A stretch of DNA of 64,000 nucleotides from Methylobacterium oryzae (GTDB lineage Bacteria > Pseudomonadota > Alphaproteobacteria > Rhizobiales > Beijerinckiaceae): contig NZ_CP090349.1 in assembly GCF_021398735.1 (NCBI RefSeq), positions 3,615,001 to 3,679,000 of the forward strand. Direction: 5' to 3'. This document shows positions 41,918 through 50,956 of the stretch, piece after piece. The notes beneath the pieces were generated by a model. The model was not told where the DNA came from. It saw only the letters and a list, made by a program, of their open reading frames with translations, and searched no databases. Each line of letters opens with the position of its first letter. Within the stretch, counting starts at the first letter, position 1. A program made the translations under genes and the position numbers.

Positions 41918-42736
41918 TCAGCCCGCCATCCGGCGGGACAGGCCTGCGGCGCGCTCCATCACGGCGGCGAGCACCACGGTCACGAGGATCAGCAGGCTGG
42001 AGGCCGCCGCCACCGTGACGTCGAGGCGGCCCTCCAGGTCCTGCCACATGCGGATCGGCAGCATGTCGGTGGCGGCGTCGCGCAGGAACAGCGAGACCGG
42101 GACGTTGTCGAAGCTCGCCATGAAGGCGATGAAGCCGCCGGCCAGGATCCCGGGCCGGATCAGCGGCAGGGTCACCCGGCGGAACGTGTAGAGGCGCGAG
42201 GCGCCGAGCGAGGTCGAGCTCTCGAGGAGCACCGGGTCCATCTGCGACAGGGCCGCCACGGTGGTGCGGACCACGTAGGGCACGCAGACCACGGTGTGGC
42301 CGAGCACGAGGGTCAGCGGCGAGACCGGAATGCCGGCGAGGCTGAACAGCATCAGGGCGGCGAGCCCGAAGGCCAGGGCCGGCAGGACGAGGGGCGACAG
42401 GAACAGGCTGTCGAGGAGCCGCGCGGAGAGCCGCGGCGACCGGGCGATGGCGAGCGCCGCCGCGGTGCCCAGCACCACCGACAGCAGGGTCGTCCACCCC
42501 GCCACCACGAGGCTGTTCCAGGCGGCGGCCCGGAGCTGCTCGGCCTCCGCGAGCGCCGCGTACCAGCGCAGGGCGTAGCCCGGCGGCGGGAAGCGCAGGG
42601 AGAAGCCGCTGGTGAACGACACCACCACGACGATCACGGTGGGTGCCGCCAGCAGGACGAGGCAGAGCCCGGCCAGCAGCAGCACCGCGCCGTGGAAGCT
42701 GAACCAGTCGAAATCGCGCCGCAGGCTCGTCCGCAT
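41918..42736 (-). CDS. ABC transporter permease (polyamine/PotC type)
   Basis: 272 aa with six predicted helices. The EAA loop is near residue 175 (SSTSLGASRLYTFRRVTLPLIRPGI, shortened), where the ATPase docks. PotC-type position in the operon order. The ATG has GGGAGG upstream. Gap of 29 bases to the first permease. Confidence 0.88.
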   Translation of the reverse strand: MRTSLRRDFDWFSFHGAVLLLAGLCLVLLAAPTVIVVVVSFTSGFSLRFPPPGYALRWYAALAEAEQLRAAAWNSLVVAGWTTLLSVVLGTAAALAIARSPRLSARLLDSLFLSPLVLPALAFGLAALMLFSLAGIPVSPLTLVLGHTVVCVPYVVRTTVAALSQMDPVLLESSTSLGASRLYTFRRVTLPLIRPGILAGGFIAFMASFDNVPVSLFLRDAATDMLPIRMWQDLEGRLDVTVAAASSLLILVTVVLAAVMERAAGLSRRMAG

Positions 42737-42765
42737 GGTGACCTCCCGGAGACCGCCCGTTGACC

Positions 42766-43665
42766 TCAGGCGCGCGCGCGGCCGCCCGACAGGCGGCCCG
42801 CGAGGTTGAGGAGCGTGACGCAGGCGAGCACCGCCACGAGGAAGACGATCGCGATCGCCGCCGCGAACGGCCAGTTGTTGAGCGAGGACGCCTGCTGGTA
42901 CAGGTACATGGGCATGAACAGCATCTGCCCGCCGCCGATCAGCGACTGGGTGATGAAGGCGGTGATCGCCGCCGCGAAGGTCAGCAGGCAGCCCGCCACG
43001 ATGCCGGGCAGGCAGAGCGGCAGCGTCACCCGGAGGAAGGTGCGCCACGCCCCCGCCCCGAGCGCCGCCGAGGCGTCGGCGAGGTTCGGGTCGATCCGCG
43101 ACAGGGCGGTGACCAGGGGCAGGACCATCAGCGGCAGCTGCACCTGCGCCAGCGCCAGGACGAGGCCGCCCTCGGTGTAGAGCAGCTTCAGGGGCGCGTC
43201 GGTGAGGCCGAGGCCGAGGAGCGCGGCGTTGACGATGCCCTGGCGCCCCAGGATCACGATCCACGCGAAGGTCCGCACCACCACGCTCGTGAGCAGCGGC
43301 AGCAGCACGATCAGGGTCAGCAGGCCGCGCAGCCGGCCGGGCGCCCAGGTCAGGAGCAGCGCCAGCGGCAGGCCGAGCAGGAGGGTCAGCGCCGTGACCT
43401 CGACGCCGAGCCACAGGGTCGCGCCGAGCACCCGCAGGGAGAACGGGTCGAGCAGGAACCGGGCGTACTGGTCGAGGCCGAACCGGGTCATGGCCGGATC
43501 GGCGTAGAAGCTCACGAGCAGCAGCAGCGCCAGCGGCGCCAGGAAGAAGACGAGGAAGAAGGCCCCGAGCGGCAACGCGAGGCGGATGTCGTAGGCCGCC
43601 GTCCAGGCGCGGCCCGGGCGGAGGGGCGCCGCGACCGGGCCCGCCGTGGCCGGGCCGGCGCTCAC
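42766..43665 (-). CDS. ABC transporter permease (polyamine/PotB type)
   Basis: 299 aa with an N-terminal helix and six membrane segments. EAA loop DASAALGAGAWRTFLRVTLPLCLPG. PotB-type partner of the second permease. Its ATG overlaps the stop of the binding-protein gene by four bases (ATGA), a sign of coupling. Confidence 0.88.
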   Translation of the reverse strand: MSAGPATAGPVAAPLRPGRAWTAAYDIRLALPLGAFFLVFFLAPLALLLLVSFYADPAMTRFGLDQYARFLLDPFSLRVLGATLWLGVEVTALTLLLGLPLALLLTWAPGRLRGLLTLIVLLPLLTSVVVRTFAWIVILGRQGIVNAALLGLGLTDAPLKLLYTEGGLVLALAQVQLPLMVLPLVTALSRIDPNLADASAALGAGAWRTFLRVTLPLCLPGIVAGCLLTFAAAITAFITQSLIGGGQMLFMPMYLYQQASSLNNWPFAAAIAIVFLVAVLACVTLLNLAGRLSGGRARA

Positions 43666-44705
43666 ACCCGGATCTCGCGGTTGAAGCGCTCGATCCAGGC
43701 CGGCCGGCCGCGGTTGATCGCGGCCCAGTCCTGAAACACCGACTTGCGCTTCAGCTCGTCCGCGTCCTTCGCCAGGACCTTCGCGACCTCGCCCTCGATG
43801 GCGACCTTCCGGTTGGTCGGCACGATCAGGTAGGGGCTCTGCATCAGCTTGGCCTGCACCTCCGGCGACAGCGCGGCCTCGATCAGCTTGAAGGCCAGCT
43901 CCTTCGACGGCGTGTTCTTGACGATGTGGATCGTCGTCTTGAAGGCGATGATGCCCTCCTTCGGTGCGGCGAACTCCACCGGCACGCCCCGGGCCTTCAG
44001 GATCTGGATCGCGTTGAAATTGCCCGGCCCGATGTCGACCTGCTCCTGCTGGTAGAGGGCCGCCAGGGCGCCCGGGTTGGCCGCGACGGCGGCGAGGTTC
44101 GGCTTGAGCGCCTCCAGCGCCTTGAAGCCCGGCTCGACGTCGGTCTCAGAGCCGCCGTGCATGCGGGCGATCTCCACGAGGAAACCGGTGCCCAGCGTCG
44201 AGTTCAGGTTGGTGATGCCGACCCGGCCCCTGTACTCGGGCTTCCACAGGTCGGCCCAGGAGGTCGGCGGCGTCTTCACCTTCTCGGGATTGTAGGTCAG
44301 GCCGACGATCTGGAAGAACGGCGCCGGGCCCATCGATTCCTGCGCGTCCGCGATCAGGTCGCCGTAATGGGCCGACTGGGCCACCGGGTATGGCTCGACG
44401 AGGTCCTGGGCGATGGCCGTGAGGGCCGGCCCCGGATCGTGCAGCATCACGTCGATCGGCGGGTTGGCGCGGGCCGCCTGGACCTTGGCGATCTGGTCGA
44501 CCGAGAGCATCGGATCGAGGATCACGTCGCCGCCCGAACTCTTGCGGAAGGCCGGCACGAGCACGGCCCTGTGCGCCTCCTCCCAGCTGCCCGTGAAGGT
44601 CGCGAAGACGAGCTTGCGCGCCTGCGCGTGGGACAGGCCCGGGAAGGCCTGCGCGGCGCCGAGGGTCAGGGCGCCGGCGAGGAGGCTTCGGCGGTGCAGG
44701 GGCAT
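43662..44705 (-). CDS. ABC transporter substrate-binding protein (spermidine/putrescine-like)
   Basis: 347 aa. The N-terminus MPLHRRSLLAGALTLGAA has a twin-arginine-like RRSLL motif followed by a hydrophobic stretch, so the protein is exported to the periplasm. The body has the PotD layout: FATFTGSWEEAHRAVLVPAF, IDVMLHDPGP, VGLTYNPEKV...PTSWADLW and YRGRVGI. The order SBP, permease, permease follows the ATPase gene by 37 bases. The ligand is unlikely to be a simple polyamine, judging from the enzymes in this operon. Confidence 0.9.
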   Translation of the reverse strand: MPLHRRSLLAGALTLGAAQAFPGLSHAQARKLVFATFTGSWEEAHRAVLVPAFRKSSGGDVILDPMLSVDQIAKVQAARANPPIDVMLHDPGPALTAIAQDLVEPYPVAQSAHYGDLIADAQESMGPAPFFQIVGLTYNPEKVKTPPTSWADLWKPEYRGRVGITNLNSTLGTGFLVEIARMHGGSETDVEPGFKALEALKPNLAAVAANPGALAALYQQEQVDIGPGNFNAIQILKARGVPVEFAAPKEGIIAFKTTIHIVKNTPSKELAFKLIEAALSPEVQAKLMQSPYLIVPTNRKVAIEGEVAKVLAKDADELKRKSVFQDWAAINRGRPAWIERFNREIRV

Positions 44706-44742
44706 GGTCGGTTCTCCTGGCTCGGTGTCGGGCGGCTCGGCC

Positions 44743-45843
44743 TCAGTGTCGGGGATCGGGAAAGACGCCGACCCGCTCGGGTGCTGTCGGGCGCAGGCGC
44801 ACGCGGGTGCCGGGCAACCGGGGCCGGGCGCCCGCCGCGCGTGGCTCGGCGGTCTTGAGGCGGGCGCCGCCGTCGAGGCGGATCTCGTGGACCAGGGTGG
44901 CGCCCAGCGGCAGGCCGACCTCGACCGCGCCGTCGAGGCCATCCACGGCCCCCGCCCCGGCCCCCGGTCCCTCCTCCGCGAAGGCGACGTGCTCGGGCCG
45001 CAGGCAGGCGGCAACCCGGGTCCCGTCCGGCAGGGACGTGGCGGCGGGGAGCAGGCCGCCCGCCTCCAGGGCCACCACGCGGGCGCCGCCCGCCTCCGTC
45101 GCGAGCCGCCCGTGCAGGACGTTGGCCGTGCCCACGAAGGTGTTGACGAACAGCGTCTCGGGGCGGTCGTAGACGTCGGTCGGGGGGGCGAACTGCTCCA
45201 GGCGGCCGGCGTTGAGCACGGCGACCCGGTCGGCCATCGACAGCGCCTCCTCCTGGTCGTGCGTGACGATCAGTGTGGTGGTGCCGGCGCTGCGCTGGAT
45301 GCGCTTGATCTCGATCTGCATGTCGAGGCGCAGGTTCTTGTCGAGGGCCGCGAACGGCTCGTCGAGGAGCAGGATCGAGGGGCGCACGGCGAGCGCCCGG
45401 GCCAGCGCCACCCGCTGCTGTTGGCCGCCCGACATCTCCCGCGGGAAGCGCGCGGCGAGGTGCTCGAGGCGCACCAGCGCCAGCATCTCGGCGACCCGCG
45501 CCCTCTGCTCGGCCCGCCCGACGCCCCGGGCTGCGAGGCCGTAGGCGACGTTGTCGGCGACGCTCATGTGTGGGAACAGGGCGTAGTTCTGGAACACGAT
45601 GCCGACGGTGCGCCGGTTCGGCGGCAGGTGGTCGACCGCCTGATCGCCGATGATGACGCGCCCCTCCGTGGGCTTCAGGAAGCCCGCCACCGCGCGCAAC
45701 AGGGTGGTCTTTCCGCAGCCCGAGGGCCCGAGCAGCGCGACGAGCTCCCCGCCCCTGATGTCGAGGGTCACGGTGTCGACCGCGAGCGCCGTCCCGTAGC
45801 GCTGGGTGATCCCGTCGAGGATCAGGGTGGTCCCGGCGCTCAC
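44743..45843 (-). CDS. ABC transporter ATP-binding protein
   Basis: 366 aa. Walker A GPSGCGKTT, signature MSGGQQQRVALARAL, Walker B LLLDEPFAAL and the switch His in VTHDQEEA. The C-terminal 110 residues form a TOBE-type regulatory domain, as in PotA. It powers the importer made by the next three genes. Its GTG start overlaps the stop of the gene at 45840 by four bases. Confidence 0.93.
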   Translation of the reverse strand: MSAGTTLILDGITQRYGTALAVDTVTLDIRGGELVALLGPSGCGKTTLLRAVAGFLKPTEGRVIIGDQAVDHLPPNRRTVGIVFQNYALFPHMSVADNVAYGLAARGVGRAEQRARVAEMLALVRLEHLAARFPREMSGGQQQRVALARALAVRPSILLLDEPFAALDKNLRLDMQIEIKRIQRSAGTTTLIVTHDQEEALSMADRVAVLNAGRLEQFAPPTDVYDRPETLFVNTFVGTANVLHGRLATEAGGARVVALEAGGLLPAATSLPDGTRVAACLRPEHVAFAEEGPGAGAGAVDGLDGAVEVGLPLGATLVHEIRLDGGARLKTAEPRAAGARPRLPGTRVRLRPTAPERVGVFPDPRH

Positions 45844-46598
45844 GGGCGGCCCTCCCCGCCCGCCGCGAAGGCGCGGCCGTGCGCGGCGAGATGCGCCGTC
45901 GGGCAGCCCGCCAGCTCCAGGCCCTTCCACAGGGTGACGGCCACCGAATCGATCACCGGCACGCCGAGTTCCGCCTCCAGGGCCGGGGCGAGCGCGGCGC
46001 CCGCGAGGTTCGTGCACACGATCGCCACCGCGTCGACGCCCTCGGCCGCCACCGCCCGGACCATGCCGGCGATGGCCTCCGGGCCGGTCTCGGCGAAGGC
46101 GAAGTTCTCCGACAGGCCGAGGTGGCGCTCGGCGGCGCAGTCGAAGCCGGCCGCGGCCCAGTTGTCCCGGATCCGGCGCTGCACGTCGCCGGTATAGGGC
46201 GTGACGAGGCCGATCCGCCGGAAATCCCGGGCGCGGAACAGGTCGCGGAAGGCGAGTGCGGCGGTGGAGGCCGGGCACCCGGTCCGGTCGGTGATCGCGG
46301 CGCTCAGGCGCTCGTCCGCGTCGAAGCCGAGCCAAGCGCCGGAGGTGCCGTTCCACAGGATCGCGGCGACGCGGGCATCGCCGAGCAGTTCGGCCGCCGC
46401 CAGGATCGGCTCGGGGTCGAACTGGTCCAGCGCCGCTGCCGACAGGCCGATCTCCGTCACGCGGAAGCGGGCGAAGTGGGCGCTCACGCCCGCGAGCCCG
46501 GCCAGCAGATGCGCCGTGGCCGGCTCCAGGACGCTGTTCGACGAAGGCGTCAGCATGCCCAGACGCGTCGTGCGGTTCGCTCGTTCCATCGCATCCAT
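45840..46598 (-). CDS. Maleate isomerase / arylmalonate decarboxylase-type protein
   Basis: 252 aa of the Asp/Glu racemase superfamily. The first active-site segment reads WNGTSGAW (Gly84 where racemases and isomerases have Cys) and the second reads IVCTNLAG with Cys195 present. One Gly and one Cys is the arrangement of arylmalonate decarboxylase, so a decarboxylase or lyase reaction is plausible. It is the first gene of the operon. The ATG at 46589 is an alternative start. Confidence 0.78.
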   Translation of the reverse strand: MDAMERANRTTRLGMLTPSSNSVLEPATAHLLAGLAGVSAHFARFRVTEIGLSAAALDQFDPEPILAAAELLGDARVAAILWNGTSGAWLGFDADERLSAAITDRTGCPASTAALAFRDLFRARDFRRIGLVTPYTGDVQRRIRDNWAAAGFDCAAERHLGLSENFAFAETGPEAIAGMVRAVAAEGVDAVAIVCTNLAGAALAPALEAELGVPVIDSVAVTLWKGLELAGCPTAHLAAHGRAFAAGGEGRP

Positions 46599-46659
46599 CC
46601 CCGATCCGTGAAGCATCCGACAGGCCCGGGCGGGCGACAAGACATTTTCTGCATGCTGC

Positions 46660-46680
46660 ATGCAATTTGCGCAAATGCAT
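46660..46680. promoter_or_regulatory. Near-palindromic operator candidate between divergent genes
   Basis: ATGCAATTTGC and GCAAATGCAT form an inverted repeat with one extra A in the left arm, centred on TTTGCGCAAA. It lies between the divergent GntR gene and the eight-gene operon, the natural place for a FadR-type operator. Confidence 0.55.
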
Positions 46681-46765
46681 GATATGGCAGCGCAAGCGGC
46701 CGAAAAATGGGTCATCGATCGGGCGGCCGGACGCGCTAGGCTGGCGCGGGAGAACGGGAGGATCG

Positions 46766-47494
46766 ATGGACGTCGTCGCACGCCGCCGGGGCCGACCCCG
46801 CAAGGCCCCGGTCGTCCCGGCCGCGCAGGTGCCGCGGACCGGGCTGCACGAGCAGGCGGCGGGCCGGCTCAGGGACATGATCGTGCGCGGCGTGCTGCCG
46901 GCCGGCGCGTCCCTCGTGGAGACGGACCTCTCCGTCGCCCTCGGGGTCAGCCGCACACCGTTGCGGGAAGCGCTCAAGCTCCTGGCCGCGGAGGGCCTGG
47001 TCGAGCTGCACCAGAACCGCAGCGCCCGCGTCCCGGACTGGACGCCGGAGGAAATCCTCGAACTGTTCGAGGCGCTCGCCGGGATCGAGCGGCTGACCGC
47101 GGAACTCGCGGCGCCGCGGATCTCCGAAGTTCAGATGGACGCGCTGCGCGGCAAGCAGGCGCAGCTCGACCGGATGCACCGGGACCAAGTGCTCGACGCC
47201 TATTTCGCCCTGAACCAGGAGATCCACCGGACGATCGTCGAGGCCGCCCGGAACCGCCCGCTGGCGGAGGCCCACGCGGCGCTCCAGGCCCGGGCCCAGT
47301 GGGCGCGCCTGCGCGCGCTCTCCAGCGGCAGCCGCTGGGAGGAATCGGCCCGCGAGCACCGGGACCTGTTCGCGGCGCTCGCCGCGCGGGATGCCGCCGC
47401 GGCCGGGACCGTCGCCCACCGCCACGTGCTGCGGACCGGCGTGGTGATCGCCGAGACGCTCCAGGCCCGGCGCGCGGACCCCGCGGCGCGGTAA
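46766..47494 (+). CDS. GntR/FCD-family transcriptional regulator
   Basis: 242 aa. N-terminal winged helix (LRDMIVRGVLPAGASLVE, then LGVSRTPLREALKLLAAEGLVEL) and a C-terminal helical FCD domain (from about residue 110, with FALNQEIHRTIVEAA and SAREHRDLFAALAAR) carrying metal-binding His residues. Such proteins sense small acids. The ATG at 46766 has GGGAGG upstream; an Arg-rich N-terminal extension precedes the domain. It diverges from the operon and is its likely local regulator. Confidence 0.9.
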   Translation: MDVVARRRGRPRKAPVVPAAQVPRTGLHEQAAGRLRDMIVRGVLPAGASLVETDLSVALGVSRTPLREALKLLAAEGLVELHQNRSARVPDWTPEEILELFEALAGIERLTAELAAPRISEVQMDALRGKQAQLDRMHRDQVLDAYFALNQEIHRTIVEAARNRPLAEAHAALQARAQWARLRALSSGSRWEESAREHRDLFAALAARDAAAAGTVAHRHVLRTGVVIAETLQARRADPAAR

Positions 47495-47545
47495 CGAAGC
47501 GTTAACCCGGTCGTCGCATCGGTGGGTCACCAGCCGGACGCTGGC

Positions 47546-47592
47546 CTTCCACGCCCATCCGATCCGCCCCTCAACACGGGTGGGCGTGGAAG
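47546..47592. terminator. 12-bp inverted repeat between convergent genes
   Basis: Arms CTTCCACGCCCA (47546-47557) and TGGGCGTGGAAG (47581-47592) lie between the GntR stop at 47494 and the PilZ gene stop at 47609. A shared terminator is likely, though the loop is 23 bases. Confidence 0.5.
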
Positions 47593-47608
47593 CCTCGGCC
47601 GCCGCCCG

Positions 47609-47857
47609 TCAGGCGTCGCCGAACGCGACCCCGAGCTCGGTCTCCTGGCGCCACGTGACCCGCGCCGGCCGGCGCTGACCGCCGACCCCGTAGGCCAGCA
47701 CGAACGCGTCGGGCACGCCGATCACGCTCACGACCCTCAGGCGAGCGCCCCCGTCCGACATGTTGCGGATCGTGCAGTCGATCACGCCGCCGCCGGCGAG
47801 TTCGATATGGCCCTCGAGCAGGGTCCGTCTGCGGGGCGCGGCGCGTCTGTCGTCCAT
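47609..47857 (-). CDS. PilZ-domain protein
   Basis: 82 aa consisting of one PilZ domain. The c-di-GMP binding motif appears as RRAAPRRR at residues 4-11 and NMSDGGARLRV near 33. PilZ proteins respond to c-di-GMP and affect motility or secretion. The diguanylate cyclase gene lies about 200 bases away on the same strand and could supply the signal. The longer frame upstream of 47857 looks non-coding. Confidence 0.8.
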   Translation of the reverse strand: MDDRRAAPRRRTLLEGHIELAGGGVIDCTIRNMSDGGARLRVVSVIGVPDAFVLAYGVGGQRRPARVTWRQETELGVAFGDA

Positions 47858-48062
47858 CCTCGTTACCCTATAGTTGCGGGCCGGATCCCTCCGGATCCGC
47901 GCGCGCTCCGCCGGCCCGGGGCACGGATGATCGATCCTGCCCGCCCCGTCCCGACGCGACGCCGTCGGGCCCAGTCCGGGCCGTCCGCCATCGCGCCCAT
48001 GAGACCACGGCGTTCGTGTCGATTCCGTCAAAGCGCTCCGCGAAAGCGCGGCAGCGCGCCGG

Positions 48063-49595
48063 TCAGGACGTCCGCACGAGCTGCAGGGCGCCTCGCGAGG
48101 CCGGCGGCGAGACGCTGCGGGTCTGGTTGCGGCCGCCGTTCTTGGCCTCGTACAGGGCGCCGTCCGCCAGCCTGTAAGGGTCCGGCAACGGCGCGCTCCG
48201 GTCGGCGCCCGGCCGGACGGCCGCGAGCCCGATGCTCACCGTCACGGCGCCGGCCCCGATCCCGGCCGACGGGACGGTCAGCTTGGCAACCTCGGCGTGG
48301 ACCGTGTCGGCGACGCGCAGGGCGCCGGCCTCGTCCGTCTCGGGCAGGAGCAGGGTGAACTCCTCGCCGCCGATGCGGCTGACGAGATCCTGGGGGCGGT
48401 GCACGCTCGCCGCGAGGCAGCGGGCGAGGCCCCGCAGGATCTGGTCGCCCACCGGGTGTCCGTAGCGGTCGTTGAAGCGCTTGAAATGGTCCGCGTCGAC
48501 GATGAGCAGCGACAGGGGGTGGCCGTCGCGCCGGGCCGCGTCCAGGTTCCGCCGGAGGGCGTCCTCGAAGCAGCGGCGGTTCGGCAGGCCGGTCAGGGCG
48601 TCGGTGCGCGACAGCGCCGCCATCTCGGCCCGCAGCGCCTCGCGGCGGCGCAGCTCCCGCCCGAACAGGAGCGACAGCGCGATCGTGAGTCCGCACAGCG
48701 CCAGCACGATGCCGCCGATGATCGTCGCCTTCGCAGCCCACTCCGCCTCCACGTCCTTGGTGGACAGGGCGACGTTCAGGATCAGCGGCAGATTTCCGAT
48801 CCGCGTGAACGTGTAGTTCCGCTCGACGCCGTCGCGCACGGAGGTGCTGACGAAGTTGCCGCGTCCCTCGCGCAGGAACCGTTTGAAGATCGCGGTCTTC
48901 CCGATATTCGCCCCGAGATCCGCCTCCACGTAGGGGTAGCGCATCAGGCGGGTGCCGTCGGTCAGGTACAGGTTGATGGCCCCGCCCGGTCCGAGATCGA
49001 TCTCGCTGAACAGGTGCGTGAAGTAGGACAGTTTCACGGTGCCCAGGACCACGCCGCCGAAGCTGCCGTCGGGCCGGTCGATGCGGCGGCTGAACGGGAG
49101 CATCCGCTCCCCGTTGAGCCGCGACACGATCGGGCGCCCGACATGGAGGCCGAGCCCGGTGCTCGCCCGGTGGACCTGGAAGTACTCGCGGTCCGCGTAG
49201 TTGCCGGGGCGCGGCGGCACGGCCGCGATGTCGCCGATGGCGTCGCCCCGCTCGTCCAGGATCAGCATCACGCCCATGTCGCGGGCGGTCGCGGCGCGGT
49301 CGAACAGGATGAGCTGGCGCAGGTGCGGGTCGGCCTCGGCCAAGCCCGGCACCTTGAGGTTGTCGACCGCCGCGTGGATCGAGAGATCGTACATCTCGAT
49401 GTTGCGCGCGATATCGCGCTCGAGGACCTGCAGGAGGTTCCAGGAGGTCTGCTCCGCGCTGGTCCAGGCGTCGCGGCGCAGGTCGGCCAGCATGAGACCG
49501 GACGTCACGACCATGCCCAGCGGGGCCAGGATCCCGAAGACAATCCAGGTGCGGGCCGAGCCGAGCCACGGGGCGACGCGTCGCCAGACGTTCAT
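48063..49595 (-). CDS. Membrane diguanylate cyclase with extracytoplasmic sensor
   Basis: 510 aa. Two transmembrane helices (about 15-38 and 292-312) bracket a periplasmic Cache-type sensor that contains ADREYFQVHRASTGLG. The cytoplasmic end is a GGDEF domain with DALTGLPNRRCFE, the active site GGEEF and an RPQD inhibitory site five residues before it, so product feedback is likely. It makes c-di-GMP in response to a periplasmic ligand. Confidence 0.92.
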   Translation of the reverse strand: MNVWRRVAPWLGSARTWIVFGILAPLGMVVTSGLMLADLRRDAWTSAEQTSWNLLQVLERDIARNIEMYDLSIHAAVDNLKVPGLAEADPHLRQLILFDRAATARDMGVMLILDERGDAIGDIAAVPPRPGNYADREYFQVHRASTGLGLHVGRPIVSRLNGERMLPFSRRIDRPDGSFGGVVLGTVKLSYFTHLFSEIDLGPGGAINLYLTDGTRLMRYPYVEADLGANIGKTAIFKRFLREGRGNFVSTSVRDGVERNYTFTRIGNLPLILNVALSTKDVEAEWAAKATIIGGIVLALCGLTIALSLLFGRELRRREALRAEMAALSRTDALTGLPNRRCFEDALRRNLDAARRDGHPLSLLIVDADHFKRFNDRYGHPVGDQILRGLARCLAASVHRPQDLVSRIGGEEFTLLLPETDEAGALRVADTVHAEVAKLTVPSAGIGAGAVTVSIGLAAVRPGADRSAPLPDPYRLADGALYEAKNGGRNQTRSVSPPASRGALQLVRTS

Positions 49596-49737
49596 CGGCC
49601 CCCCGCGGACGGCGCTTCGTTGCCATGCTCTGGCACGTCGAGCCTTAACCGCCGCTTTCGCGGCGGTCGGGCCGGTCTTACATCCCGGGGTCTCTGTCCA
49701 CGATCCGAGAGACCCCGTTGATCGCGCCGCGCGGCCT

Positions 49738-49968
49738 TCAGAGTTCGCCGCCGTCCGGGGGGAAATGCTGCGTCTCGGGCGCGCCGGGAATGTCGGCGAT
49801 CGCCGCCAGGAGACTCAAGCCATGGCCGGCGGTCCGGCGCGCGGCCTCCGCGCGACCGACGCGGCGGAAGACCTCGCTGCACTTCCCCGGCGTCAACCCG
49901 GCGCTGACTCGGCGCAGCGAGCCGTTCTCGGTTCCGACGGCGATCGGTTTCATAACGCCCTTCGGCAC
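49738..49968 (-). pseudogene. Histidine-kinase ATPase-domain remnant
   Basis: The segment EVFRRVGRAEAARRTAGHGLSLLAAIADIPGA resembles the end of a kinase ATPase domain (F..R..R.E..R...G.GLGLSLV.AIA..HGA), here with the GLGL motif shortened to GLSL. Upstream boxes are missing, so this looks like a decayed fragment. Confidence 0.45.
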
Positions 49969-50432
49969 CGCGATCCTGAACGGCGTCGTGCCCGCGAGCT
50001 ACCTCCGCGATCTGGAGGCGACCGGCTCCGGCGTCCGGGAGGCCGCCACCTACGCCGCCGCGATACCGCTGCGACCCGTGATCTTGACGGCTCACCTTAC
50101 GGCACTGAACTTCCGGCTATGGCGTTCTCGACCAGCGCCCGCGCGGAGGTGCGGCGGCCGCTCGCCACCGCGGTGATCGGGGTCCTGATCGCCGCGACCC
50201 CGCTCACCCTGGTGGTGCTGCCGGCGGTCGATCCCACCGTCGCCGGCCTTCGCCGCCCTTCGAGTGGTCCCGGCCCCCTCCCGGCTACGGTTCTAAAGCG
50301 CGGCGGTGCGCGGCGACCGACCCGTGAACGCGACAAAGTATCCGCAATCGGTATGTGGATACGCAATTCTGTGCTGATGCCGGGACGATGCTCAGGCGAC
50401 TATGTTGAGCTGACACGGAGCGGGAGTCCGGC
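49969..50432. other. No gene identified
   Basis: Open frames exist but none shows a fold pattern or start signal. The kinase remnant may once have extended into this region. Confidence 0.35.
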
Positions 50433-50660
50433 ATGTTGGACGGCGACGCCTTTGCCCACGAGATCGCGGCGCTCCTGATCGCCGACATCAAGACCTCCGG
50501 TGCGCGCACGCGCGGCGAGCTCGAGGAGGCCTGCCGGATCTCCCTCGAGAGCCTGCTCGGCGGCATCGCGGTGCCGCCGCAGATCGCCGTGCTGATGCCG
50601 ATCGGCCTGGAGCGGTGGCCGCGGGTGGTCGTGAAGGGACGGCCCCTGCCGGACGTGTAG
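50433..50660 (+). CDS. Hypothetical protein, 75 aa
   Basis: Helical N-terminal part (AFAHEIAALLIADIKTSGARTRGEL) then a short strand (PRVVVKGRPLPDV). Not recognised; convergent with the secreted protein gene at 50681. Confidence 0.5.
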   Translation: MLDGDAFAHEIAALLIADIKTSGARTRGELEEACRISLESLLGGIAVPPQIAVLMPIGLERWPRVVVKGRPLPDV

Positions 50661-50680
50661 GCCGGCGCCGCTCGCCCCTC

Positions 50681-50956
50681 TCAGCGGCCGATGACGCCGG
50701 TGCCCCCGGTCGGGCCGATGGCGTTCGGCCCGGTGTTCGGAGCGGGCGTCGCGGCTTGGTTCCTCTGGATGTCCATCCGGAGCGTATTGCTCTGGGTCGT
50801 CTGCTCCTGTCGCAGAGCGCGGGCCTGACCGCTGGTCTCCATGGATTGGTTGGCGGCGTTCGGATTGTTCTGCTGCACCTGGGCCAGGGCGGGTGTCACG
50901 GCGGCCGCGGCCAGACCGAGGCTCGCGGCGGTGAGCGTGGCGATGAGGGGGCGCAT
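50681..50956 (-). CDS. Secreted Asn/Gln-rich protein
   Basis: 91 aa with a signal peptide cut after ALA near residue 25. The mature part is rich in Asn, Gln and Thr and ends in Pro/Gly repeats (NTGPNAIGPTGGTGVIG), so it is probably unstructured. The ATG at 50956 begins the signal peptide; the longer frame upstream does not. Confidence 0.6.
   Translation of the reverse strand: MRPLIATLTAASLGLAAAAVTPALAQVQQNNPNAANQSMETSGQARALRQEQTTQSNTLRMDIQRNQAATPAPNTGPNAIGPTGGTGVIGR

Noticed and set aside
41165..42763. 532-codon plus-strand frame
   Set aside because: Antisense to racemase and permease genes; His/Arg/Gln-rich as typical of shadows.
44413..46197. 594-codon plus-strand frame
   Set aside because: Antisense to ABC transporter and racemase-like genes that have full motifs.
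48297..49721. 474-codon plus-strand frame
   Set aside because: Antisense to the diguanylate cyclase gene.
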